This document shows positions 1 through 8,941 of a DNA stretch of 64,000 nucleotides, one piece after another (within the stretch, counting starts at the first letter, position 1; each line of letters starts with the position of its first letter). Made by a program: the position numbers and the translations under genes. Source of the stretch: Mycobacterium sp. DL592 (GTDB lineage: Bacteria > Actinomycetota > Actinomycetes > Mycobacteriales > Mycobacteriaceae); NCBI RefSeq assembly GCF_011694515.1, contig NZ_CP050192.1, forward strand, positions 3,358,172 through 3,422,171, read 5' to 3'. Under the pieces are notes generated by a model. It was not told the DNA's origin. It did not search any database and saw only the letters and a program-made list of their open reading frames with translations.

Positions 1-767
1 GCGTCGTGCTCAAGAACGGCGAGAAGGTCTTCGGCGACGCGGTCATCGCGGCCGATGGCGCCTACTCCCCCATCAAGCGGGCGCTGAAGATCGACTCGGA
101 CTACAACGGCTACTCCGCGATCGCGATCCGCTCGGAGATGCACGCCAACCGGGCCGACTCCGACCGCTTCGAGATCTACCTCAAGCTGCTGTTCCAGGGC
201 GACCAGCTGCCCGGCTACGGCTGGATCTTCCCGATGGGCGGCGGCCGGTTCAACATCGGGTTGGGCTACGTCAACAGCTACAAGAACTGGCAATCCATCA
301 ACGCCACCCACTTCTTCGGCGACTTCCTCAACAGTCTTCCGCGGGAGTGGGAGCTGCCCTCGGTCGAGGAACTGAAGAAGAACAAGACCGTGCGGGCGTG
401 GCGGCTGCCGATGGGCTTCACCGCGTGGCCGCCGTGGCGTCCCGGGGTGCTGTTCGCCGGCGACTCGCTCGGCGCCGGTAAGCCGGTGTCCGGTGCAGGC
501 ATCTCGAAGGCGCTCGAGTCCGGGCTGGCTGCCGGCGAGTGCGCGATGGCCGCACTGGAGAACGGCGGGCCCGACGACTTCACCAACTACCAGCTGCGGA
601 TGGAAGCGGCCTGGGGGCGCGAGTACAAGCGTGGGCGCTTCTTCAACAAGCTCGCCGGCTACCCGAAGGTCGCCGAGACAGGCCTGAAGCTGTTGGACAA
701 CCACACCTTCCGCGACTTCCTGCTCAAGTCGCTGTACAAGAAGCAACAGAGCCCGTCGCACACCTAG
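1..767 (+). CDS. FAD-dependent oxidoreductase, geranylgeranyl reductase family (5' end outside window)
   Basis: About 254 C-terminal residues are visible and the frame is open to the window edge, so the N-terminal Rossmann dinucleotide-binding domain is missing. AADGAYSP near the start and the later GDSLGAGKPVSGAGIS segment are the second and third FAD-contact motifs of this family. GYGWIFPMGGG between them is the usual substrate-cavity strand. Family members reduce isoprenoid double bonds, for example in menaquinone or geranylgeranyl groups. The sequence differs from mycobacterial MenJ as I remember it, so this is probably a paralogue. The substrate cannot be told from sequence. Confidence 0.8.
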   Translation, partial: VVLKNGEKVFGDAVIAADGAYSPIKRALKIDSDYNGYSAIAIRSEMHANRADSDRFEIYLKLLFQGDQLPGYGWIFPMGGGRFNIGLGYVNSYKNWQSINATHFFGDFLNSLPREWELPSVEELKKNKTVRAWRLPMGFTAWPPWRPGVLFAGDSLGAGKPVSGAGISKALESGLAAGECAMAALENGGPDDFTNYQLRMEAAWGREYKRGRFFNKLAGYPKVAETGLKLLDNHTFRDFLLKSLYKKQQSPSHT

Positions 768-776
768 TCTGGGCGC

Positions 777-1292
777 ATGGTCGGTGACGGCACGGTGACG
801 CTGACGCCAGGCCTCACCGACGACGAGTTGGCGCGCGTCGAGGACGAGTTCGGTTTCGAGTTCGCCGACGACCATCGGTCGTTTCTGGCGGACGCTCTGC
901 CGGTCGGGGATTCGTGGCCCGACTGGCGCAACGGGCCGCGCCGGGGCCTTCAGCAGCAATTGCAGTTGCCCGTCGAGGGAATCGTGTTCGCTGTCGAATG
1001 GCGCGACTTCTGGGGTGCCGAGTGGGGCGCACGTCCGGCCCGGATGAAAGACGCCCTGCGCAGCGCGCGATATCAGCTGGCGCGGGTGCCGCAGCTGGTG
1101 CCGGTGCATTCCAATCGCTATCTTGCCGGCGGGCGCGGGACACACGGCAATCCCGTGCTCTCGGTGTATCAGGCCGACGTAACCTGCTGCGGCACCGACC
1201 TTTTCACCTACATCGACAGCGATTTCGGGCGCAGCGAGCCCGTGACGTCGCCGCGGCAGACGGTGCCGTTCTGGTCTGAGCTGATCGGCTGA
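777..1292 (+). CDS. SUKH/SMI1-KNR4-like protein
   Basis: A 171-residue soluble protein starting nine bases after the preceding stop. The N-terminal pattern LTDDELARVEDEFGFEFADDH, followed by FLADALPVGDSWPDWRNG, fits the SMI1/KNR4 (SUKH) fold: an acidic helix, then a hydrophobic strand and a W-x-D-W type loop. In bacteria SUKH proteins often act as immunity proteins against secreted toxins, but stand-alone copies of unknown role are common in actinobacteria. No toxin gene is adjacent. Function not assignable; the family call is moderate. Confidence 0.65.
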   Translation: MVGDGTVTLTPGLTDDELARVEDEFGFEFADDHRSFLADALPVGDSWPDWRNGPRRGLQQQLQLPVEGIVFAVEWRDFWGAEWGARPARMKDALRSARYQLARVPQLVPVHSNRYLAGGRGTHGNPVLSVYQADVTCCGTDLFTYIDSDFGRSEPVTSPRQTVPFWSELIG

Positions 1293-1298
1293 CGAACG

Positions 1299-2096
1299 CT
1301 AGCTGCCCACGCCCAGGGTGTAGGACGTCATCGACAGCGAGCCGTATTCGCATCCGTCGGTGAGCACCTCGGGTGTGTCGTTCTGGGCGGCAGCCAGCCC
1401 GGCGAAGTACAGCAGCGGGATGAAGTGATCCGGCGTGGGCACCGCCGCGTCGTAGTCGGCGTCGGCCTGCAACCCTGCAGCCCCGGACGGATTGTCGAGG
1501 ATCTGGGCCCGCGCGGCGTCGTCGAAGCGCAATGCCCAATCGAAACCGTTGTCCCCCATCGAGGGCTGCATCGCGCCCAGGTTGTGCACCACGTTGCCGC
1601 TGCCCACGATCAGCACCCCGTGCTCGCGCAGCGCTGCCAGCTTGGCGCCGAGTTCGAGGTGGTAGTCCAGCGGCTTGTAGGCGTTGATGGACAGTTGCAC
1701 CACCGGCACCGAGTGGTCCGGGAAGGCGTGCGCCAGCACCGACCAGGTGCCGTGGTCGATGCCCCAGCTGTCGAGGTCGGCGCCCACCCAGGTCGGCTTG
1801 ACGACGTCGGCGATCTCCTCGGCGAGATCCGGCAGACCCGGTGCCGGGTACTGCATTTCGAAGAGTTCGGTGGGAAAGCCATAGAAGTCGTGGATGGTGC
1901 GCGGACGGACCATCGCGGTGACGGCCGTGGCGTTGATGTACCAGTGCGCGCTGATCGCCAGGATGGCACGCGGCCTGCCGACGGAGTCGAGCACCGACTG
2001 CCCGAACTGACGCCACGCCGTGGTGTAGCGATTGGACTCCAGCGCGTTCATCGGGCTGCCGTGCCCGATGAAGGCGGCAGGCATGGCGGTGGTCAT
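1299..2096 (-). CDS. 4,5-DOPA dioxygenase extradiol family (LigB class III ring-cleavage fold)
   Basis: A 265-residue protein of the DODA/YgiD group, the class III extradiol dioxygenase fold that opens catechol-type rings using a divalent metal. Candidate metal-ligand histidines are seen in FIGHGSPMN near the N-terminus, in SAHWY (about residue 50) and in GSGNVVHNLG (about residue 150). PTPDHFIPLLYFAGL near the C-terminus is typical of the family. It converges on the preceding SUKH-like gene. Physiological substrate is unknown in actinobacteria; YgiD of E. coli acts on L-DOPA. The family call is strong, the substrate is not known. Confidence 0.88.
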   Translation of the reverse strand: MTTAMPAAFIGHGSPMNALESNRYTTAWRQFGQSVLDSVGRPRAILAISAHWYINATAVTAMVRPRTIHDFYGFPTELFEMQYPAPGLPDLAEEIADVVKPTWVGADLDSWGIDHGTWSVLAHAFPDHSVPVVQLSINAYKPLDYHLELGAKLAALREHGVLIVGSGNVVHNLGAMQPSMGDNGFDWALRFDDAARAQILDNPSGAAGLQADADYDAAVPTPDHFIPLLYFAGLAAAQNDTPEVLTDGCEYGSLSMTSYTLGVGS

Positions 2097-2146
2097 CGGT
2101 CTAGTTAACCGCCATTGGCCGCGAGTAGCCAGTTACGTCACGCGCA

Positions 2147-3034
2147 TCACTCGCTGTGGGTGACCAGGTTGGCGTAGGCGGCGCCGGCGTTGCCGTTGAG
2201 CTTGGCCGCATCGAAGCCGTAGCCGACGGCGTCGCCGCGGATAGCGCGCAGCGGGTCCTCGAAGTCGCGGAAGTAGCCCATCGCCCAGGCGCCCTCCTGG
2301 TAGCCGATCAGCTTGAGCAGGTCGTCGTCGAGGGTGCGGGCGACTTCTGTTGGGACTGAGAGGAATTGGTTCTCCTCCTGGCGGACCCACCCGACGCAGT
2401 AGTTGACGTTGATGGCGCGGCGAACCTTCTGGCTGCGGTTGGCAGCACCGCTATGCACGATCTTGCCGGAGTACAGCAGCACCGAACCGCGCGTCATCTC
2501 GGCCTGCAGGCACTCGTCGTCGGCGTAGTCGGTGGGCTTCTTGTCGCCGACCTGACTTCCCGGCACCACCCGGGTGGCGCCCATCTCGGCGGTGTAGTCG
2601 GTCATCGCCCACAGCGTGTTGCACTGCACGTGGTAGTCGTCGGGAAACGGGTAGAAGTCAAAGGCGTTCTGGTCGCGGTGCAGCGCCTGGTCGGTTTCGC
2701 CCGGTTCGATCGAGATCACCTGGGTCAGCATCAGCTGGAACGTGCTGGCGTGGCCGAGGAAGTCCTGGCACACGCCGAGGACGCTGGGATTCTGAATCAG
2801 CGTGCGGCAGGCCGGTGAGCGGGCGACCAGCGCGCCGGTGCGCCGGGTCTTCTGACCGATCATCGCGTTGTAGCCCATTGGCGTCGAGTCGAGGTAGGGC
2901 CCCAGTTCGTCGGTGATGGTGTCCATCAACGACTCCGGCACCAGATTGTCGACGATGACGTAGCCGTCGCGGCGGAGGTGGTCGGCCAGCTCGGCCGCGG
3001 AGGTGGTGGCCGGAACGTGCGTCAGCGCGGTCAT
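2147..3034 (-). CDS. phytanoyl-CoA dioxygenase (PhyH) family protein
   Basis: A 295-residue Fe(II)/2-oxoglutarate oxygenase-like protein. The metal triad is visible as H119-x-D121 in LHRDQNAF and H194 in KIVHSG, with R200 a likely 2-oxoglutarate anchor. I chose the ATG at 3034 (MTALTHV) because the frame upstream of it shows no family resemblance and the longer start would add 16 residues. The family hydroxylates lipids or small molecules, and the substrate cannot be read from sequence. It lies between the DODA-type gene and a LysR-effector-domain gene on the same strand. Confidence 0.88.
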   Translation of the reverse strand: MTALTHVPATTSAAELADHLRRDGYVIVDNLVPESLMDTITDELGPYLDSTPMGYNAMIGQKTRRTGALVARSPACRTLIQNPSVLGVCQDFLGHASTFQLMLTQVISIEPGETDQALHRDQNAFDFYPFPDDYHVQCNTLWAMTDYTAEMGATRVVPGSQVGDKKPTDYADDECLQAEMTRGSVLLYSGKIVHSGAANRSQKVRRAINVNYCVGWVRQEENQFLSVPTEVARTLDDDLLKLIGYQEGAWAMGYFRDFEDPLRAIRGDAVGYGFDAAKLNGNAGAAYANLVTHSE

Positions 3035-3110
3035 CGCTCGAGTATCCCGAGCATGTGTGTTGACCAGGTAAAACAGCGTCACCTAGCCGTTACGGCTGAC
3101 CGGCGTTACC

Positions 3111-3818
3111 TCAGCGCCGCCCACGATCGCCGGGCTTGCGGGCGACCTTGCCCGCAGCGGCGCGGGCGGCCTGCTTGGCCAGGGTCTTCTCCCGCGCGGT
3201 GCGCTTGGGTGCGGGCTCGGCCTGGCCCCGCGACGAGCCGGGGGTGCGGCCCCGCACGATCCCGGTGAACTCCTCGACCAAGGCCGACGGTGGGCCTTCG
3301 GGGAAGGCCAGCGCCACCGGGCACTTCGGCCCGTCGACGATCGGGCGGTAGGTGAGATCCCTGCGGTGGTACAGCCGGGCCAGCGACTGCGGAACGATGA
3401 GCACGCCCATGCCCGCGGCGACGAGTTGTATTGCGTCCTCGGTGGTTTCGGGCCGGTGCTCGACCGGGACGCCGGGAGCGTCCGCCCAGGCGACGACGTC
3501 GTCGAGTGGCCGCAGCGTCGGCTCGCCGGCGAGGTCTGCGGAGGTGACCTCGTCGGCTGCGGACAGGAGATGGTCGGTGGGCACCACGGCCACCGTCGTC
3601 TCCTCGTAAAGCGGGATGACCGCCAGTGCCGAGGTGTCGGCCGGCAGCCGCAACAACGCCAGATCGACTGTCCCGGACCGCACGTCGGCGGCCGCGGCGG
3701 CGGCGGCAACGGCGCACAGCCGCAGCGGGGTGCGGGAGTGGCGCTGGGCCCAGATCCGCGCCCACTTCGCCGGCGTCGCCCCCGGGACGTACCCGAGGGT
3801 GAGCGAGGACTGGGTCAC
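3111..3818 (-). CDS. LysR substrate-binding-domain protein without DNA-binding domain
   Basis: 235 residues that align with the effector-binding (periplasmic-binding-like) half of LysR regulators: a start like SLTLGYVPGATPAKW, a middle GTVDLALLRLP, then VPTDHLLS and GMGVLIVPQSLA. No helix-turn-helix precedes it. The last 35 residues are a basic, Arg/Lys/Ala-rich tail that may bind nucleic acid or be disordered. The gene is divergent from the DUF5997 gene, with 25 bp between starts, a pairing I recall in other mycobacteria. The start is well placed for a domain-only protein, so this looks like a native form rather than a truncation. Confidence 0.8.
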   Translation of the reverse strand: MTQSSLTLGYVPGATPAKWARIWAQRHSRTPLRLCAVAAAAAAADVRSGTVDLALLRLPADTSALAVIPLYEETTVAVVPTDHLLSAADEVTSADLAGEPTLRPLDDVVAWADAPGVPVEHRPETTEDAIQLVAAGMGVLIVPQSLARLYHRRDLTYRPIVDGPKCPVALAFPEGPPSALVEEFTGIVRGRTPGSSRGQAEPAPKRTAREKTLAKQAARAAAGKVARKPGDRGRR

Positions 3819-3843
3819 CGTCTCAGGTTATAGGCTGACGGGC

Positions 3844-4224
3844 ATGAGCAGGCCGAACGCACAGTCCATGAAACCCGCCACAGCGGCCAAGAAGTTGGAC
3901 GTATACCTGCCTGCGACCCCGGCGGATTTCCAGGAGAACGCGATCACCCGCGACGAGTTGGCGGCTCTCCAGGCGGAGCCGCCGCAATGGCTGCAGGACC
4001 TCCGCAAGAACGGGCCGCATCCGAAGAACCTGGTGGCCGCCAAGCTGGGTGTGTCGATCTCGGGCCTCACCCGCGGGGGTATCACCGATGCGCTGACCAC
4101 CGAGCAGATCGACGCGCTGCTCGCCGAGAAACCGGACTGGCTGATCGCCGAACGCGAGAGCTACCAGGCGGTGCTCAGCGAGGAGCGGCGCCTCAAGGCG
4201 CTACGCGCCGAGAAGGCTCGCTGA
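3844..4224 (+). CDS. DUF5997 family protein
   Basis: A 126-residue protein starting at the ATG in MSRPNAQSMKP. The conserved core is MKPATAAKKL, then YLPATPADFQE, then WLQDLRKNGPHPKN and LGVSISGLTRGG, a pattern I recognise as the actinobacterial DUF5997 family. Charged C-terminal helix rich in Glu and Arg. Divergent from the LysR-effector-domain gene across a very short shared promoter region, which suggests co-regulation. No biochemical function is known to me. Confidence 0.82.
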   Translation: MSRPNAQSMKPATAAKKLDVYLPATPADFQENAITRDELAALQAEPPQWLQDLRKNGPHPKNLVAAKLGVSISGLTRGGITDALTTEQIDALLAEKPDWLIAERESYQAVLSEERRLKALRAEKAR

Positions 4225-4290
4225 GACAGCGTTCACGGCTAGGAATTCGCCAAGTCTGCTGTTAACGCATGCGCTATCACCGAAGGTGCA

Positions 4291-4793
4291 TCAGCGCGCC
4301 GTCTTGGTGCCGAAAGTTGTTGGATCAGGCGATGGTTCAGGATCCCCCCCATCTCCCCAATCCCGGCAGTACGGGCACCATGGGCGCAGGCGATGGTGGA
4401 CCCACTCGGAGTACACGACCGTGAACGTCCACACCATCTGTGGTAAGTAGAAGAAACGGGGCTAGGCGCCGGCATCACGTGGGTGACCAGTATCGGGAAG
4501 ATCGTCAAAGCCAGCAGGATAAGAATCGCCGGCAGTGTCGTTGTGAAGTGCGAGAAGCGGAGAACCCAGTCTTGTCGCTCCACACGCACAGGTGCGTCGG
4601 CGGGCACGTCGGCCATACAGCGAATGCAGAGTCGGTCTGAGCGGCGGTGAAATGTCGAGATCACTGCGCTGGCGAGAAAAACCGCAACAACGACGTAGTA
4701 GAGGTCCAGTAGTACCCCAAAACACGATGCCACCATCGTCACCACAGCGGCAACGAGAAGATACGGCAGCGAATGAGCGAAGACCGCCGACAA
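4291..4793 (-). pseudogene. frameshifted multi-pass membrane protein gene
   Basis: Reading from about 4793 (TTG, start uncertain) the minus strand encodes a hydrophobic segment (YLLVAAVVTMV), another (YYVVVAVFLASAVI), the cysteine pair CIRCMADVPADAP, and a third segment ending ILVTHVMPAPSP. That frame then becomes junk. The next frame carries a convincing tail that continues FFYLPQMVWTFTVV, then RPWCPYCRDWGDGG, and stops at 4291. One extra base in the G4 run at 4458-4461 would join both halves into one protein with paired CxxC motifs on cytoplasmic loops. It is therefore either a recent one-base deletion or a sequencing error. Family unknown. Confidence 0.6.
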
Positions 4794-4969
4794 TCGCGAT
4801 CCGCGGGACGGTCCTCCGGGTGCAGCAGCTGGCGTCACTCGGCAACGATATGTCCGAGGTCCGACATCTGGCGCCGACACCGTGATCGCCCAGAATGAGC
4901 TCTTCTCTGGTGCATCTAGACATGTAGCAGGCCAGAGTAAATGCCCCTGGCCTGCCAAACGTCATACCC

Positions 4970-7135
4970 CTACAGCATGCAGCTGACGCAACCCTCCACC
5001 TCAGTGCCTTCCAGCGCCATCTGCCGCAGCCGGATGTAGTAGAGCGTCTTGATTCCCTTGCGCCAGGCGTAGATCTGCGCCTTGTTGACCTCGCGGGTAT
5101 CGGCAGTGTCCTTGAAGAACAACGTCAGCGAAAGGCCTTGGTCCACATGCTGAGTGGCCGCGGCGTAGGTGTCGATGATCTTCTCGTAGCCGATCTCGTA
5201 CGCGTCCTGGTAGTAGTCCAGGTTGTCGTTGGTCATGTAGGGCGCCGGGTAGTAGACGCGGCCGATCTTGCCTTCCTTGCGGATCTCGACCTTCGACGCG
5301 ATCGGATGGATCGAGCTCGTCGAGTGGTTGATGTAGGAGATCGACCCGGTCGGCGGGACGGCCTGCAGGTTCTGGTTGTAGATACCGTGGGCCTGCACCG
5401 ACTCCTTGAGCCGCTGCCAATCCTCGTGCGTCGGAATGTGAATGCCCGCGTCTGCGAACAGCTGCCGCACCTTGTCGGTCTTGGGCTCCCACACCTGCTC
5501 GAGGTACTTGTCGAAGAATTCACCGCTGGCGTACTTCGACTTCTCGAAGCCCTTGAACGCCGACCCTCGCTCGATGGCGATCTTGTTCGACGCACGCAGG
5601 CAGTGGTAGAGCACCGTGTAGAAGTAGATGTTGGTGAAGTCGATGCCCTCGTCGGAGCCGTAGTAAATCCGTTCGCGCGCAAGGTATCCGTGCAGGTTCA
5701 TCTGGCCAAGGCCGATGGCGTGCGAGTCGTTGTTACCCTGCTCGATCGACGGCACCGACCAGATGTGCGTCTGGTCGCTGACCGCGGTCAACCCGCGGAT
5801 GGCCACCTCGATGGTCTGCGCGAAGTCCGGCGAGTCCATCGCCTTGGCGATGTTCAGCGAACCGAGGTTGCACGAAATGTCCTTACCCACCTTGGAATAG
5901 GACAGATCCTCGTTGAACTCCGAGGGTGTCGAGACCTGCAGAATCTCCGAGCACAGGTTCGAGTGCGTGATCTTGCCCTCGATCGGGTTCGCGCGGTTCA
6001 CCGTGTCCTCGAACATGATGTACGGGTAACCCGACTCGAACTGCAGCTCGGCCAGCGTCTGGAAGAACTCGCGTGCCTTGATCTTCGTCTTGCGGATCCG
6101 GCCGTCGTTGACCATCTCGTAGTACTTCTCGCTGACCGAGATGTCGGCGAACGGCACGCCGTACACGCGCTCGACGTCATACGGCGAGAACAGGTACATG
6201 TCCTCGTTCTTCTTGGCCAGCTCGAAGGTGATGTCAGGAATCACCACACCGAGGCTCAGCGTCTTGATGCGGATCTTCTCGTCGGCGTTCTCCCGCTTGG
6301 TGTCCAGGAAGCGGTAGATGTCGGGATGGTGCGCGTGCAGGTACACCGCCCCGGCACCCTGGCGGGCTCCGAGCTGGTTGGCGTAGGAGAACGAATCCTC
6401 CAGCAGCTTCATGATCGGGATGACACCGGAGCTCTGGTTCTCGATGTTCTTGATCGGCGCGCCGTGCTCGCGAATGTTGGTCAGCAGCAACGCGACTCCG
6501 CCGCCGCGCTTTGACAGCTGCAGCGCCGAGTTGATCGAGCGGCCGATCGACTCCATGTTGTCCTCGATACGCAGCAGGAAGCAGCTCACCGGCTCGCCGC
6601 GCTGCTTCTTGCCCGAGTTGAGGAACGTCGGGGTGGCCGGCTGGAACCGTCCGTCGATGATCTCGTCGACCAGCTTCTCGGCCAGCATCGTGTCACCGGC
6701 GGCCAGCGTCAGCGCCACCATCACCACGCGGTCCTCGAAGCGCTCGAGGTAGCGCTTACCGTCGAAGGTCTTCAGCGTGTAGGACGTGTAGTACTTGAAT
6801 GCGCCGAGGAACGTCGGGAACCGGAACTTCTTGGCGAAAGCCCGGTCCAGCAGCGACTTCACGAAGTTGCGCGAATACTGGTCGAGCACCTCGCGCTCGT
6901 AATAGTTCTCCCGCACCAGATAGTCGAGCTTCTCGTCCTGGTTGTGGAAGAACACCGTGTTCTGGTTGACGTGTTCGAGGAAGTACCGGCGCGCGGCCAG
7001 CCTGTCCATCTCGAACTGGATCTTGCCTTCTGCGTCATACAGATTCAGCATCGCGTTCAGCGCGTGGTAGTCAGTCTCCCCCGGCAACGCGTGCGTCGGG
7101 GCTACAGGCTCAGCAGCTGTGACCGTTGGTGGCAC
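4970..7135 (-). CDS. nrdE: class Ib ribonucleoside-diphosphate reductase alpha subunit NrdE
   Basis: 721 residues, full length for NrdE. Reduces ribonucleoside diphosphates to deoxyribonucleotides using the tyrosyl-radical NrdF subunit. Visible hallmarks: [23 protein letters not shown] (first active-site Cys), the NLCSEI and [10 protein letters not shown] blocks of the catalytic barrel (second active-site Cys), and the C-terminal CVSCML redox pair that relays electrons from NrdH. The N-terminus (MPPTV...[16 protein letters not shown]) matches mycobacterial NrdE, so I keep the ATG that overlaps the end of nrdI by 34 bp. The partner nrdF is not in the window. Expected to be transcribed from the nrdH promoter. 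Confidence 0.98.
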   Translation of the reverse strand: MPPTVTAAEPVAPTHALPGETDYHALNAMLNLYDAEGKIQFEMDRLAARRYFLEHVNQNTVFFHNQDEKLDYLVRENYYEREVLDQYSRNFVKSLLDRAFAKKFRFPTFLGAFKYYTSYTLKTFDGKRYLERFEDRVVMVALTLAAGDTMLAEKLVDEIIDGRFQPATPTFLNSGKKQRGEPVSCFLLRIEDNMESIGRSINSALQLSKRGGGVALLLTNIREHGAPIKNIENQSSGVIPIMKLLEDSFSYANQLGARQGAGAVYLHAHHPDIYRFLDTKRENADEKIRIKTLSLGVVIPDITFELAKKNEDMYLFSPYDVERVYGVPFADISVSEKYYEMVNDGRIRKTKIKAREFFQTLAELQFESGYPYIMFEDTVNRANPIEGKITHSNLCSEILQVSTPSEFNEDLSYSKVGKDISCNLGSLNIAKAMDSPDFAQTIEVAIRGLTAVSDQTHIWSVPSIEQGNNDSHAIGLGQMNLHGYLARERIYYGSDEGIDFTNIYFYTVLYHCLRASNKIAIERGSAFKGFEKSKYASGEFFDKYLEQVWEPKTDKVRQLFADAGIHIPTHEDWQRLKESVQAHGIYNQNLQAVPPTGSISYINHSTSSIHPIASKVEIRKEGKIGRVYYPAPYMTNDNLDYYQDAYEIGYEKIIDTYAAATQHVDQGLSLTLFFKDTADTREVNKAQIYAWRKGIKTLYYIRLRQMALEGTEVEGCVSCML

Positions 7136-7581
7136 GTGTCCTCGTCCTTCCAGAATTCAGCCAGTTCCGCACGGACGGCTTCCACGTCCTCTACGGTTCC
7201 CATCATTTCGAAGCGGTATAGCAGTGGCACGTTGCACTTGTGTGAGACCAGGCTGGCCGCAAAGCAGTACTCGGCACCGAATTGTGTGTTGCCGGCCCCG
7301 ATCACTCCACGGATCAGGGACCGATTGTGCGGATTGTTCAAAAACGCGATGACCTGCTTGGGCACGTAACCCTTCGCATCGAGGGTGGGGCTGTCCCCCC
7401 GGCCCTTGCCGTACGTGGGCAGGAGCAGGACGTAGGGACGTTCCACCTCGATGCGGTCGTGCAGTGGAATCCGGATGGCGGGCAACCCCAGCTTGACCGC
7501 GAAGCGGTGCGTGTTCTCCGAAACGCTGGAGAAGTACACCAATCGCGGCGAGCTCTCGAGGCTGCCATCCGGACTCATCAC
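7102..7581 (-). CDS. nrdI: flavodoxin-like NrdI, activator of class Ib ribonucleotide reductase
   Basis: 159 residues. Contains the FMN-binding loop [13 protein letters not shown] near residue 15, LPTYGKGRG (about residue 54) and [12 protein letters not shown] (about residue 95), all typical of NrdI. NrdI is the flavoprotein that supplies oxidant to assemble the manganese-tyrosyl radical cofactor of NrdF. It sits between nrdH (23 bp gap) and nrdE (34 bp overlap), consistent with one operon and translational coupling. The two adjacent ATG codons at 7581 and 7578 leave the exact start open by one residue. Confidence 0.96.
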   Translation of the reverse strand: MMSPDGSLESSPRLVYFSSVSENTHRFAVKLGLPAIRIPLHDRIEVERPYVLLLPTYGKGRGDSPTLDAKGYVPKQVIAFLNNPHNRSLIRGVIGAGNTQFGAEYCFAASLVSHKCNVPLLYRFEMMGTVEDVEAVRAELAEFWKDEDTCHQRSQLLSL

Positions 7582-7604
7582 GTTCCCCCAGTGGCGCCCG
7601 GGAG

Positions 7605-7847
7605 TCAGGCGCTGACTGCGACGCCGCCGGCGAGAGCCTTGATGCGATCGGGCCGGAATCCGGACCAGTGATCGCCGCCGGCAACGACGACAGGTGCCTG
7701 CAGGTAGCCCAGGGCCATCACGTAGTCACGCGCCTCGGGCACCTCGGTGATGTCGACGATGTCGTAGGTGAGGCCTTCTTTGTCCAACGCCTTGTAGGTG
7801 GCATTGCACTGCACGCACGCGGGCTTGGTGTACACGGTGATGGTCAT
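7605..7847 (-). CDS. nrdH: glutaredoxin-like redoxin NrdH
   Basis: 80 residues with the CVQC redox pair at residues 11-14 and the NrdH-specific [13 protein letters not shown] segment near the C-terminus. NrdH passes electrons from thioredoxin reductase to the NrdE C-terminal cysteines. First gene of the nrdHIE operon; preceded by 465 bp of non-coding DNA with candidate NrdR boxes. Start is the only ATG that gives a full N-terminal strand [11 protein letters not shown]. Confidence 0.97.
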   Translation of the reverse strand: MTITVYTKPACVQCNATYKALDKEGLTYDIVDITEVPEARDYVMALGYLQAPVVVAGGDHWSGFRPDRIKALAGGVAVSA

Positions 7848-8013
7848 CTTCGGGTGGCTCCTCAGCGAAACATGGAGATGGACTCAAGTCGGTTACGGGA
7901 CTGGCTGTGCGCAGGCACTCACGGATATTCAGCTCGCTGCCAGACCCCGTCATTCCCAACCGGCGGAGGTGTCCGGATCGGCACTCGGTCCCGATTTCGG
8001 CGCTCCGGCGAAC

Positions 8014-8060
8014 CTGTGAATCTTGTGGTCTTTCGGCGTCTCAGACACTACACCTAGTGG
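8014..8060. promoter_or_regulatory. candidate NrdR box pair upstream of nrdH
   Basis: ACACTACACCTAGTGG at 8045-8060 matches the published NrdR-box consensus acaCwAtATaTwGtgt at about 12 of 16 positions. A weaker match (about 9 of 16) begins 31 bp away at 8014. NrdR boxes usually occur as pairs spaced by whole helical turns (about 31 bp), so the spacing supports the call. The pair lies 167-213 bp upstream of the nrdH start, which is rather far. Confidence 0.4.
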
Positions 8061-8252
8061 CCGACAACGAGAAGAGATACAACATGTTCTGAATAACAAT
8101 TGTGAAATTCCCAGGTCGTAAGCCCTCCACCCCCGCCACAGACGGCGTGTCGCACGTCACAACACGCCGATCAGACGGTCATCGCGTCAGGTCTATCAGC
8201 GAGCACCGACAAATCCGGGCCACTGCGGCGCGCACGGCCCCGCCAAACAGCA

Positions 8253-8290
8253 AAAGCCGCCAGTGCGTCCCGCGACGCACTGGCGGCTTT
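8253..8290 (-). terminator. strong hairpin terminator after the FMN reductase gene
   Basis: A perfect 17-bp stem (8253-8269 with 8274-8290) and a four-base loop CCGC. On the minus strand the stem is followed by TTTT-GC, a short U tract. It begins 23 bp after the stop codon of the FMN reductase gene and so would insulate the nrdH promoter region from read-through. Confidence 0.65.
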
Positions 8291-8312
8291 GACGATGCAA
8301 CGATGCTTTAGG

Positions 8313-8855
8313 TCAGCTCACCTCGGCGGCGAGCTTGCCCACCGCGTCGCGCACGGCGGCGGCCACCTCGGCGGTCTCCCGCGGGTGCTTACCGTCGAAG
8401 GTCGGGGTCGGCACCGACAGGCTGATCGCTTCCACCACGCGGGGGCCGGCGATGCCGAAGGACTTGCGCGTCTCGTCGTGCGCCCACACGCCGCCGTACT
8501 GGCCGAGCGCGGCACCGATGACGGCCAGCGGCTTGTCCTTCAGCGCGCCGTTGCCGTAGGGGCGCGACAACCAGTCGATGGCGTTCTTGAGCACGCCCGG
8601 AATGCTGCCGTTGTATTCCGGGGTGACCACCAGGGTGGCGTCGGCGTCAGCGGCCGCCGCACGCAACGCGGCCACCGCGGCCGGCGCGTCCTCGGTGTCG
8701 AGGTCCTCGTTATAGAAGGGAACGTCACCAAGCCCTTCGTAGATGGTGGCCGTCACGCCGTCGGGCGCCGACTCCACGGCCAGTTCGGCCAGCTGCCGAT
8801 TGATCGATGCCGCCCGGAGGCTGCCTACCAAAACCAGGACCTTGATGTCCGCCAT
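8313..8855 (-). CDS. NADPH-dependent FMN reductase family protein
   Basis: 180 residues, flavodoxin fold. GSLRAASINR at residues 11-20 binds the FMN phosphate, and TPEYNGSIPGVLKNAIDWL at about residue 78 is the family signature. Members reduce FMN or quinones with NAD(P)H. The gene is divergent from a TetR regulator with 86 bp between starts; the regulator may control it. The same neighbours occur beside nrdH in M. tuberculosis (Rv3054c/Rv3055, from memory). The substrate is unknown. Confidence 0.9.
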   Translation of the reverse strand: MADIKVLVLVGSLRAASINRQLAELAVESAPDGVTATIYEGLGDVPFYNEDLDTEDAPAAVAALRAAAADADATLVVTPEYNGSIPGVLKNAIDWLSRPYGNGALKDKPLAVIGAALGQYGGVWAHDETRKSFGIAGPRVVEAISLSVPTPTFDGKHPRETAEVAAAVRDAVGKLAAEVS

Positions 8856-8941
8856 GTCCGTTCCTTCCGTTGTGTTCGGATCTTCGCACGAGGTAACCGG
8901 ACTACGGTCCGATTAATTCCACCTGAGCTAAAGTGGCGGAT

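Larger units (their letters stand above)
7848..8312. other. non-coding region upstream of nrdH
   Basis: 465 bp between nrdH and the FMN reductase gene, both read leftward. It is more AT-rich than its surroundings, especially 8080-8110. I see a candidate NrdR box pair at 8014-8060 and a strong hairpin at 8253-8290 that would end the FMN reductase transcript. No open frame here has mycobacterial codon use or a recognisable protein. The rest is probably the nrdH promoter and 5' untranslated region. Confidence 0.6.
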
